NCBI GenBank assembly: GCA_022225965.2
Contig: JAKJXP020000079.1
Coordinates: forward strand, 167,958-231,957
From: Diatrype stigma
Taxonomy: Eukaryota > Ascomycota > Sordariomycetes > Xylariales > Diatrypaceae
Reading direction: 5' to 3'
DNA length: 64,000 nt
In this document: positions 23,118 to 32,511 of the stretch, one piece after another
Numbering within the stretch: position 1 is the first letter of the stretch
Layout: every line of letters begins with the position of its first letter
Made by a program: the position numbers and the translations under genes
The notes under the pieces: model-generated
Database searches by the model: none
Told to the model about the DNA's origin: nothing
The model's input: the letters and a program-made list of their open reading frames with translations, nothing else

Positions 23118-26100
23118 TCAATGGTTAAGGTTGTTAGTCTGATCAATCGCCGGCGCCGAAGTGTCTCCATTCTGCTGCTGGCTCTTCTGCCCTCCTCCTC
23201 CCGAGGGGAAGATCCCCAGCCCGGAGGGAGCCCCGCCGCTGCCGTTGCGGTGGCCCGAGCCCGAGCCGCCCGTGTTATTGCGCCACCGATTCATTTTCCA
23301 AAACGAGGTGCTCGCGCCCACAGGGTCTTGGCCTAGACCACCACCACCACCATTGCCATCGACCTCGTTGTCCATGGACCTAAAAGAGAAACTCGGGGTT
23401 GGCGGAAGACGGAACGACGTGTCCTTCGGAGTTGCCCTCTCGTCTGTCCTGCCGCCGCCGCCGCCCGTGCTGTGGCTGGTTGCCGGGCTGAGGGGCTGCA
23501 TGTCCGACAAGGAGGTCCCGTTCCCGTTTCCGTTCCCGTTCCCATTAGCGTTATTGCTGACATCGCTGGACTGCGTGAGCTGCCTAGGTCTCGACGTCTG
23601 GCGGTTAGCCACGCCGGAGGCTGGCCTGGAAACCATTGGTGAGCGTGCCGCCTTGCTTGGCGAAGCAGATCGATCGCTGAAGGTTGTGGTGTTAAACGAC
23701 GAGGGTATGCTCACGGCACTCCCCATGTGGAGGTGGCCGTTGCCGTGGACCCCGTGCCGCCACAAGTCGATGCGATCTGTGTTCACCTGCGGGACGCCAA
23801 CCCGCTGCGCCTGGTTTATTGAAGCCCGTCGCGAGGTCGGGTCCCTGCTGCTGACGCTGGCGCTAGTACGGGTTACGGTTCGACTCAGGAACCCGTCTTT
23901 GCCGATCTTCCTCGAGAATGTCGAGCCTGCGTCCCAGTTTTCTAGAGCTATGCGGCGTTTCACGAACGCACAGTCCTGTCGGAAAACCTTGATCAAGCCT
24001 GAGTGATCGGTCGTGACGATGATATTGCCATCATGATGGGCCGAGCGGGCAATAAAGGCAGGTGACTCCTCTGGCTTGTTGATATGTGGTGACTCTGATG
24101 GCGCATCATTGGGATGGAGCGACTCGGTCTCCAATTCCTCTTTGCTCAGTAGCATGACAGGCGGTGGGTTGCACAGTGTGTAGACGGGGTCATTCGAAGA
24201 TTGAAGCAGTTGGCGGGTCTTTGTGGGAGCAAACACTGCTTCTGTAACAGCATGGGCATGCGCCTCGAAATATTCGTAGGGCCTCTTATCATCCTTATCC
24301 GGTTCCGTGGAGTCAGTCGACCAGATGAATGCCTTGCGATCCTCACTTCCGCATATGATATATTTTCCGTCCTCGCTGAAGCTAGCCTTGATTTGATTGC
24401 AGGAGTTTTCATGCCCCTTCATTTTCACCTCTAGAGTCTTGTCCTTCATAGTGTAAATTCTAATGCGGGAATCGTTGGACGTGATGAGAATCTTGACCTC
24501 TCCCTCTGGGCTCCCAGATGGGAAGCTCATCGTCTGGATCCCAGTAATTTTACTTCCTCGCGCGTTCTTTCCCCGAGAAGATCGCACATGAATTTGCGTG
24601 TCGTATTTCAAGCCAACTGTCTCGTAGAACATACAAAGACCGTTGAGACAGCCAGCCATGGCAGTTTTGCCATCAGGTGAAAATGCCACGGCAGTGATGA
24701 TGTCGGTCATCTGACTGGAATAAGCAACAGACTTATCCGGGATGCTCCATAACCTCAAAGTAGCATCTAGTGACCCGGCTAGGAAGAAGCGATCGTCCCG
24801 AGGATGAAAGGAGATGGATGTGACAAAATCGTTATGTTTGAATGTGCACAGGCATTCAGGTCTACTCATGTGCCACAACCGCACTGTCCTATCCATGGAT
24901 GATGACAAGAGGAAGTTGTTCTTGCTCCAGCTCAGATCAAGAATGTCGCCCGTATGACCGATGAATTCCCGAATAGGTTTCGAATGGAAAACCGGCGCGC
25001 TCAAGTGCTGTTGCTGGTTACCTTCCCGGGCAGAAGCATTTTCTCCTTCTTCAAAGGCCTCCCGATCCTCAGGGGTTGCCAAAACGCCCCATACTCGCAG
25101 CACGCGGTCTTTGCCCCCTGTCGCTAGGTATTTCCCATCTTTGCTGAACTCGACGGCCCATATAGGCCCGCCTGACATGGGGTCCCGCTTATGGTAACCA
25201 TGAAGACTTGTCTCCCTTCCAGCATTGTCCCTGGTCTCATCGTTGCTTTTTGGGTGTGTTCCAACTAGCTCTTGTGCTAGGAAGACTCGATTGAACTCCG
25301 AGGTCTTCTTATCGTGAGCTCTCACCCGAATGAAGCGTGGGGGCTCTTTATGGTGTGGGATGAAGCCACCGCCGTCGGCAGGGAAAGAAAAGGCCACAGC
25401 GTTAGCACCCTCGGTTCTGGCGTCACTGCTTATCTCGGATCCATCATCGAAGACGTCATCATCCCTCTTTTTGCCTCCGATCATGCTCAAGCGGCTAAGT
25501 AACGAGTTCCCCTTTCTACGAGGTCGTTAGCGATCCCTCTCATACGGCCAAGGAACCGAGACAGTCAGCCCAGGGGCAGAACATACTTTTTGTATCTAAA
25601 CTGGTCTGGATGCGGAGCTCCGGTATTCTTTGTGGTGGCGTCGGCGTTAGGACGAGGGATTCGATCATTCGCAGGAGTCTCAGGCTTTGCTGCCGTCGAG
25701 TTCAGGAATCTGGAGGCGAGAGAGCGATCGGTGTTGGTTCTTTCGATGATATGCTGTGATCGAAGAGCAATTGTCAGTCTGGGGAACTCGTCTGCACTAG
25801 TTAATTAATTGATGGCAGCCTAAACTCACACGCGACAGCGGATCGGTGGGCGATGGTAATACGGGAGAAGCCGCGCCAGGGGAGCGGGCTCTTGGAACCG
25901 CCTTTGTTCCTTTTACATTATCCTGTGAGGAGGCGGTATCCTTCCGCAATAGACTTAGAGCCCCCTTTTTGCCGCTTGCTGCGTTCGGATTGCTGCTACC
26001 TGAATTGACGGTTCTTATGGTCAGTTAAGGACGAAAATGAACCCTCCATAGAACTTATGTCTCCCCTTTAGATTGGACTAGCTAGATGGGTTGATCTTAG

Positions 26101-26660
26101 ACGGCGGTGAAGCACCGTGTGGGCGCATACACGATGATCATGGCGGGCTAGAAGATTGGAACAGGGCTGTATTCCTGCAGGCACCAACATTGTCGTAAGA
26201 TGGACAGGCTGACGACAGGTGGAGGATGCGACTAAGCAAGGCTGGGCGAGGCATACTGGGTGAGGATTGGGGGCAGAGAGGATGACGGACGGCTGCGTGT
26301 CATGGATCTAAATCTTGGCGAATCTCACTTACTTCGAACTGGACTTGTATTGCCGTCGCCTTCGCCTTCGCCTCGGACGTCAGGGACAGCAGCTGTGTTG
26401 TTGGCGGCGGTGGTGGTGGTGTCTGCGGCTGGTGGATGAATGAGAGGTCGGTCGGATAAAGAGGGTGTCGTTGATGATCGTGACGAGCCGATGATGGGTG
26501 GGTTGGACAGCGGCGGCTCATTCAGGGGGTGGTGAGAATCGAGGTTCATTGGTACCCGTCGTGTCGTCGGCGGCGGGTGCGCATTCTGCTTCTTGCTCGC
26601 CTTCCTCCTGTCGGGGCTACGGTCGGAGCTGGTAATGTCCGGCGGAGAATATGAAGACAT
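23118..26660 (-). CDS. WDR44/Dgr2-like WD40-repeat protein, 1020 aa
   Basis: Four exons: 26333-26660, 25830-25999, 25587-25753 and 23118-25515. Introns are 333, 76 and 71 nt with GTAAGT, GTGAGT and GTATGT donors, and the joined frame is 3063 nt. The start is the ATG giving MSSYSPPDIT. Residues 1-220 are disordered, Ser/Pro-rich and basic. The conserved KKKGNSLLSRLSMIGGKKRD block precedes the propeller. WD repeats occupy about 335-735, with clear blades such as WAVEFSKDGKYLATGGKDRV, GHTGDILDLSWSKNNFLLSS and KASFSEDGKYIICGSEDRKA. The tail carries Asn-Gly and Gly-rich runs. This order matches yeast Dgr2/YMR102C and animal WDR44, a Rab11-binding endosomal protein. Rab binding is known only for WDR44, so a trafficking role here is an inference. 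The 333-nt first intron is long and deserves transcript support. Confidence 0.9.
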
Positions 26661-28533
26661 GTCTGGGCAATCGATATTCGTCTTTGGTACTTGATATATG
26701 TAGGTAGGTATGTAGGTACTACATGGGCAACGCATACAAAGGTGCACATGACCGAACAACCAAGATGGTTATGATGATTCGTCCTGCCTGCAGGTCACCG
26801 TACACAAGAGATCCTGATCGATAGCCATAGATGGCTATCAATACATCCTCGTTGTGGTTGCTTTCGCGACAAGGTATTCACTACTACCAAGTTGGGGTCC
26901 AGGGAATTTCGCGCTATGTCTTTGGGAATGGTAAGCTCTTGGTTCGTGATTCGCGGTCGGGTCGCAAATGGCCGTAGATATGAAGAGAATGTAAAACCAA
27001 ATATCTTCCTTCAGTAGCTCCGAAAGACGGCCAAGAGCCAACTTCTACGGAATATGCGTCGCAAATCAGGGATATTTACTTTGAGTATCGTAACGCGATG
27101 CGATCTAGTATGAGTGGTACCACCAAGAATGACACTTTGAGGATGTTGATATCATGATATGGTCGTCATAGCGAGGTGACGGATCGTGAAGAAAAAGAGA
27201 ACATTTGATAATCAAGGTGGCGTGTGTAACTATGTGTACCTACAATGTGTAAATAATACTTACAATGAGAGGTCGGGATCGTCGGTCATATGAAAAACCG
27301 TTAGATCTTATTAGGTACATACGTAGCTCTAGGTAATTGGCGCGACAGCGGGCCGGAACGGATGAACAAATGCAGACTCGATGAAATCGATTTGAAAGCT
27401 TTGGTCATCAAGCAATAGCCGCTGCGAAATAAGACCCAGAAATGACCGTCCGTAGGTTGGTTCCCATCGAAAACCGGCTTGAAAGGGCTGAATACAGTGA
27501 ATAGTCATGCCCTGCACGTCATAGATGTAGCTACCTGAACGCCATATCCATAGCTTGGGGGTAGGTATACCGTAGGTGTTATTCAGCCACTCAAAAGTCA
27601 TCATGCATGATGAGGTATTTCACTGTAGGTATGTACCTACAATTTCGATGTTCCGTCGCTGCCGCTAGCTAAATAAAGTCCCCCCCGCAGCCCCGGATTC
27701 CAACCACTTCGGGACTAACGGGGAGCTCCCCACGCTAATGGTAACGAATCATAGTGTGCCTACCTCCAGACGCTTGCACCATTTCGTTCTTCCCCTTTCC
27801 GGATAGAACCTTGGAAGCTGACAGCAGTAGAGTCTCGCCTTTACGATGACCTCGGGAGTTGGGCCCTCAGTTGGACCTGAGGATTGGCGCGCTCCGAAGT
27901 CTATTGGTCTGTGCACGTGTACCTCGTAGTTAGGAGGTGCGCAAGCAATATCAACGAATAGTGCCAAAGTTAAAAAACAACGGCATGGTCATATATTCAA
28001 TGCAGTATATCGATGGCTTATCAGCCTGAATACGTCTTCATACATAGCCTCGCCTCCGCCATCATGAGGTGAAGACTCCTATCATCGCCCCTCATACATG
28101 TCTACCCTCCTTTCAAGGCCCTCCCAGGAGCGCGAAAAGGAAATGTACTATGCGAGCCGTCGAGGTCAAGCCATTATCTCGTTCGACATGATGGGGATGG
28201 GGATACAATCACAACCATGGTAGCTCCAAACCAGGGAACAGCTGGTTTATGTCTATGTGACAGACTCGCTCGCCGGGGGTAACTTCACGCCCCGCTGCGT
28301 AGATAATACATCTTCGAAGCGGCGCTCCTTAGTGTGTCCTGCTGTCGTCTATATTTGTAATGCTGAGCAGCTGGGGGGTATCATGCGTCTAAATCCGAAC
28401 AGATCGAACTCGAAATGTAGACCTCGCCTCACACCACCTCACCAAGAAGATCCTAACAACCTCGTGCGAGCACACTCGGGGGTGGGGCAATTCCTTCGTA
28501 CATAGAACGAGTTCGTGTTCTCCTCTTTCATGT
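26661..28533. other. Intergenic spacer
   Basis: Promoter side of the WD40 gene, then spacer ending at the 3' end of DOM34. TAGGTAGGTATGTAGGTAC occurs at about 26700-26718, and related TAGGTA/TACCTA words recur near 27310 and 27625. No supportable gene. Confidence 0.5.
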
Positions 28534-29757
28534 TCATACCACCATAGCTTCGGCTGCTGCTTGCGCGTCTGCACCCCCTCCTCCGCCTCCTCCTCCTTCT
28601 TCCTCGTCCTCGTCCAGGTCCAGCATAGGGTACGTCAGGATGGCGGCAATGCCGCCGAGGGCATCGAGGCGCTGGCCGCTCTCGTGGTCGCTGCTGAGGA
28701 TGCGGGCCTCGCCGCCGTCCTCCTTGACGCGGTCGACGAGGGCGACGTAGCGGCGGCGCGTGGCGATGTCCTGGCTGCGGAAGAGGGAGTTGTTGACGAG
28801 CAGGGCGCCGCCGCCGCGGCCGACGGCACCTTCGCGCACGGCGCGCTCGACGGGCGCGACGCCGTACCAGGCGCGGCCGTCGTCGCGGCGCAGCCGGTCG
28901 AAGAACTCGTCCATGAGCCGCGTCTCGCGCACGAACTTCATGTCCTTCATCGTCGCCGTCACCTCGGCGCTCTTGAGGATCTCGTTGAGGCTGTGCAGGT
29001 GACCCGAGGAAGCGTGCACAACGGTGGCCCCCCGTGCCATCGCCGCCAGCGTCTTGTCCGCCCGCCGCACCGCCTCGTCAGCAACGTACTTCTTGAAGTC
29101 GGTCGCGACGAACCCGGGGCTGGCGAGCAGGAGCGGCCGCGGCTTGGAGAAGTCTACGCTGCGCGCGAGCGTCGATAGCGTCTTCTCGAAGAAACGCCGC
29201 ATGCCGGAGTCCTGGTCGGAGCTGGCCGACCGCTTCTTGGGGATGGTGCTCTCGACGCGCTGTTTCAGGATGGTGCGGTACTCGGTGATGAGGCAGATAT
29301 TGGCGACGCCCTCCTGCATGACGACGGCGGCCACGGCGCCGTCCTTATCCTGCTTCAAGGCGTCGGCTAGGGTCTCGCGCGCCACCGAGTCCCAGCCATA
29401 CTTCTTCCACAGTGTGAAGGGTCGATTTAGCTCGAGGTCGAGCGTGTGGTACTGGCCGAGGTTGACGAAGCTGTTCTCGACGATGACGGTGCCCGAGACG
29501 TGAAGCTGGGACGCGCCCGGGTCGAAGAAGGTCGAGGTTACGCGTATCGTGAGGTCTGTGTGCACCCGCTCCGACTGTGTACTCCCCGTCTTGGTTTCCA
29601 TAACGACTTTGCGGATGGCGTGGGCCTTGATAACATCCTCGGGCGAGATCAGGTTATTAGCATGCCACATATCCTCGGGCTCAGTGGGGAGCAGGCCTAT
29701 GCCGTCCTCGCCGATGTCTTCCAGTCGCCTGGACGACTTTGATCCAACTAGTTGCAT
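28534..29757 (-). CDS. DOM34: Dom34/pelota ribosome-rescue factor, 407 aa
   Basis: A single uninterrupted exon from ATG 29757 to the stop at 28534. It has the three-domain order of pelota: an N-terminal Sm-like domain (DGIGLLPTEPEDMWHANNLI, close to the universal LxPEEPEDMWHxYNLI block), a central domain with VVMQEGVANICLIT and PRPLLLASPGFVATDF, and a C-terminal eRF1_3 fold with GVAPVERAVREGAVGRGGGA and ILTYPMLDLDEDEEE. It lacks the GGQ of eRF1, as expected. With Hbs1 it splits stalled ribosomes in no-go and non-stop decay in the cytosol. The odd point is the C-terminus: after the usual acidic end there are eight Gly and an Ala-rich tail of about 20 residues. It is divergent to the aldo-keto reductase gene. 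Confidence 0.95.
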   Translation of the reverse strand: MQLVGSKSSRRLEDIGEDGIGLLPTEPEDMWHANNLISPEDVIKAHAIRKVVMETKTGSTQSERVHTDLTIRVTSTFFDPGASQLHVSGTVIVENSFVNLGQYHTLDLELNRPFTLWKKYGWDSVARETLADALKQDKDGAVAAVVMQEGVANICLITEYRTILKQRVESTIPKKRSASSDQDSGMRRFFEKTLSTLARSVDFSKPRPLLLASPGFVATDFKKYVADEAVRRADKTLAAMARGATVVHASSGHLHSLNEILKSAEVTATMKDMKFVRETRLMDEFFDRLRRDDGRAWYGVAPVERAVREGAVGRGGGALLVNNSLFRSQDIATRRRYVALVDRVKEDGGEARILSSDHESGQRLDALGGIAAILTYPMLDLDEDEEEGGGGGGGGADAQAAAEAMVV

Positions 29758-30933
29758 GATTCTGGTGTTCTTTGTTCTGCGTCCAAATGTTTCGAGTAGG
29801 TAGGTAGAGTAATGGTCGGGTGGTATAAATTTCCAAGAAGATAGAGCTGATGCCCTCTAGAGTATGTAAATATTCTCTTCGACACTATACGTTGGCTGGA
29901 GATGAACAATGGATGGTCGGAAGTCTAGATCTTTGGCGTATAGGACAAAATTAGTGGCTTTCAACAAGACTTTTTCTTAGTATCAGAACACATGAATGGA
30001 AATATCGGAAATACATGAAACTGTAGATTTTACTTACCTGTCTGTGATTGTGAAGTTAAACATGATTAACTTAGCTACCTACCAACTAAACTGAAAGAAG
30101 ACAAGAGTGTGTAAATCGAATTGTCGGGGCCTACGAAGTACTTCGGGGCTGCTCAGGATTGATTAACTACCCCGCTGTCGTCATTGGTTGTGGCATAGCC
30201 GCTAAGGGTGGGGTTATAAGTAAGCACAAAATCCCTAGTTGCTCACTCCTCCGATGACACTGCGGCCAATGGAACGCCGGCCGCGCATCCAGTAGGTGGG
30301 CATGGGCTGCATGGGTAGGTACAATATCTACATGTATCCTCTGATGGTCCCAAATTGAAGTTCGTATACTGTATACTTCGCGGCAAGACGTTGTTGAGCT
30401 GTTATCCCCGATGTCAGCTTAGTAACTGCTGTATGTACCTATGGCGCTATATGCTCACGGAGCGTAGGTACCTATGGAGCTCAGCTTCCTCAACATCATT
30501 ACAGGCACAGACACTGTCTGTCCAGGTAGGTAAGGTTAAGCAGGTATGTATGTAGGTAGGTATATATGTCGGTCTCGGGAATAAGAATAAGGATTATGGA
30601 CTTAGAAGCATTGGGCATATATAAACCGCTCAATTGGGAGGGCGCGCCGTTCTCATTTCCTCTAGTTCTTCGCTACCACGACGCTGATAATTAAAGTTAG
30701 CGGCATGAGCATCAAGACCGCCACATCTATAGCCACACTTGTACGACGAGTTGCAGAACTTCCCCCCTTTCGTCTAACAAGAACCCCACATCGACCGTAT
30801 ACAATCGCAGCAGCTTCACAGAGACCAGCAGCATTCAACAGGTAGGCAGGCATATAAAAGCCGTCTCACCGAAATCTACGTCGCTGTCACTGCCTCTAAC
30901 CTACTGTCTCCCGTAATCCCGTAATACAGAACC
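29758..30933. other. Divergent promoter region between DOM34 and the aldo-keto reductase
   Basis: About 1.2 kb shared upstream region. It carries several TAGGTA/TACCTA words (about 29797, 30315, 30435, 30463, 30525-30560) and a TATA-like box near the reductase gene. No coding frame is supported. Confidence 0.5.
30852..30858 (+). promoter_or_regulatory. TATA-like box of the aldo-keto reductase gene
   Basis: The sequence CATATAAAAG lies about 75 nt before the reductase ATG and is followed by a CT-rich leader (CTGTCACTGCCTCTAACC), a usual fungal promoter layout. This is a pattern match only. Confidence 0.45.
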
Positions 30934-32095
30934 ATGAGTGCCCTCAGCATCAAGTCGAGCTTCAAGCTCAACAGCGGTTACGAGATGCCGCTTCTTGGCT
31001 TTGGGGTAAGTTGAGGGTCACCCCTAATGATTTCAACGCCAAACCCACTCCCTCAGAATCACCCCCTTTTCCCCTCGTTTCCTCACGCACGCTTGTTAGA
31101 GGCAAGCATTATAAGCACTACATTGCTGATACATTTCACAGGTATACCAAACGTAAGTGCATACTACAACCTGATACGAAGAAACCCCCCCTCGCCCCCA
31201 CCCCACTCTCTCCAGATACTTCCTGGCTTGTGCAAGTGTAGTTACCTTGTTCTGTACTTACTTACTCACTCACTCACTCACTCACTCAATCTCCCCCCAA
31301 AACAGCCCCCAAGCCGAAGCAGAGCGGTGCTGCCTCGAGGCCTTCGCGGCGGGGTACCGGCACGTGGACTCGGCAGCGGCGTACCAGAACGAGGCGGCGT
31401 GCGGGGCGGCGATCCGGGCGAGCGGCCTGCCGCGGTCGGAGATCTTCTTCACGACCAAGGTGCCGCCGGGCGCCAAGGGCATGGGGTACGAGGCGGCGAG
31501 CGCGGTGGTGGACGAGAGCCTGCGCAAGTCGGGGCTCGACTACATCGACCTGTTCCTGGTGCACGCGCCGTACGGGGGGCCCGCGGCGCGCAAGGGGGCG
31601 TGGCGCGCGCTGTTCGAGGCCGTCGACGCCGGGAAGGTGCGCTCCATCGGCGTCAGCAACTACGGGCTGCACCACCTGGAGGAGCTGGAGGGGTACATCC
31701 GGGAGGAGCGCGACGCCGGGCGCGGCGGCGGCGTCGTCTCCGTCGCCCAGTACGAGGTGCACCCGTGGTGCGCGCGCAAGGACGTCGCGGCCTGGTGCAA
31801 GGCGCGCAACGTGGCGCTCGAGGCCTACTGCCCCGTGGTGCGCGGCGCGCGCTGGGGCGACGCCACGCTCGCCGCGCTGGCCGCCAAGTACGGCAAGACG
31901 CAGGCCCAGGTGCTGATCCGCTGGAGCCTGCAGAAGGGCTACGTCCCGCTGCCCAAGAGCGTCACGCCCGCCCGCATCCGCGAGAACGCCGGCGTCTACG
32001 ACTTCGAGCTCACGCCGGAGGAGGTCGACGAGCTCGAGACGGACGAGTACGCCCCGATCGCTTGGGACCCGACGAAGGCCTCGCTCGAGGATTGA
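30934..32095 (+). CDS. Aldo-keto reductase (AKR superfamily), 290 aa
   Basis: Three exons: 30934-31005, an 11-nt micro-exon 31142-31152, and 31306-32095. The micro-exon supplies GTATACCAAAC between a CACAG acceptor and a GTAAGT donor and completes MPLLGFGVYQTPQAEAE, the highly conserved AKR N-terminus. The catalytic tetrad is present: Asp49 and Tyr54 in HVDSAAAYQNE, Lys79 in FFTTKVPPG and His114 in DLFLVHAPYG. Typical family blocks SIGVSNYG, GVVSVAQYEVHPW and QVLIRWSLQKGYVPLPKS (NADPH site) follow. Members reduce aldehydes and ketones with NADPH in the cytosol; the natural substrate is not evident. It converges with the dehydratase gene, leaving 416 nt between stops. The last exon is very GC-rich compared with the first two. 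Confidence 0.93.
31142..31152 (+). other. 11-nt micro-exon of the aldo-keto reductase gene
   Basis: The exon GTATACCAAAC is flanked by CACAG and GTAAGT. It encodes Val-Tyr-Gln and two bases of Thr. Without it the conserved VYQT would be lost and the frame would shift. Confidence 0.85.
31264..31287. repeat. (ACTC)6 microsatellite in an intron
   Basis: Six ACTC units lie in the second intron of the reductase gene, about 15 nt before its acceptor, in the position of the pyrimidine tract. Confidence 0.95.
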
Positions 32096-32462
32096 TGTGT
32101 TCGATGCTACATAGGTACTAGTGGGCGTTGGTATCTCCAAGGTAGCCAGCATGTAAGTAGAGAGATAGATAGCAGCAAAAGGCCCGGTGATCCATTCTCG
32201 ATATAACTTCCAAGAAGGCAAATCCAGGTCTTCGAGGCTACCCAGTCACTTAGCACAGAAATGATATCCCGCGTAAGTCCATTCGTACATATTTGCCCAC
32301 CCCTGAACCATCGGAATATTTGGTGCTATGATATTGCAATCTTTTGAACCTAGCTACAGTAGGATATGATATATGCAATCAATCCATATATCCCTCCGCC
32401 TTCTTTTAAACAACACGTAACTACGAAGCAGCGCCCCCCGCTCTGTTCCTTTCCTTACTTTT

Positions 32463-32483
32463 TTCTTCTTCTTCTTCTTCTTC
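32463..32483. repeat. (TTC)7 microsatellite in a 3' flank
   Basis: Seven TTC units about 30 nt beyond the stop codon of the dehydratase gene, probably inside its 3' UTR (GAA on the sense strand). Confidence 0.95.
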
Positions 32484-32511
32484 CCTACTTCTCCCCCCTC
32501 CCACTGCCCCT

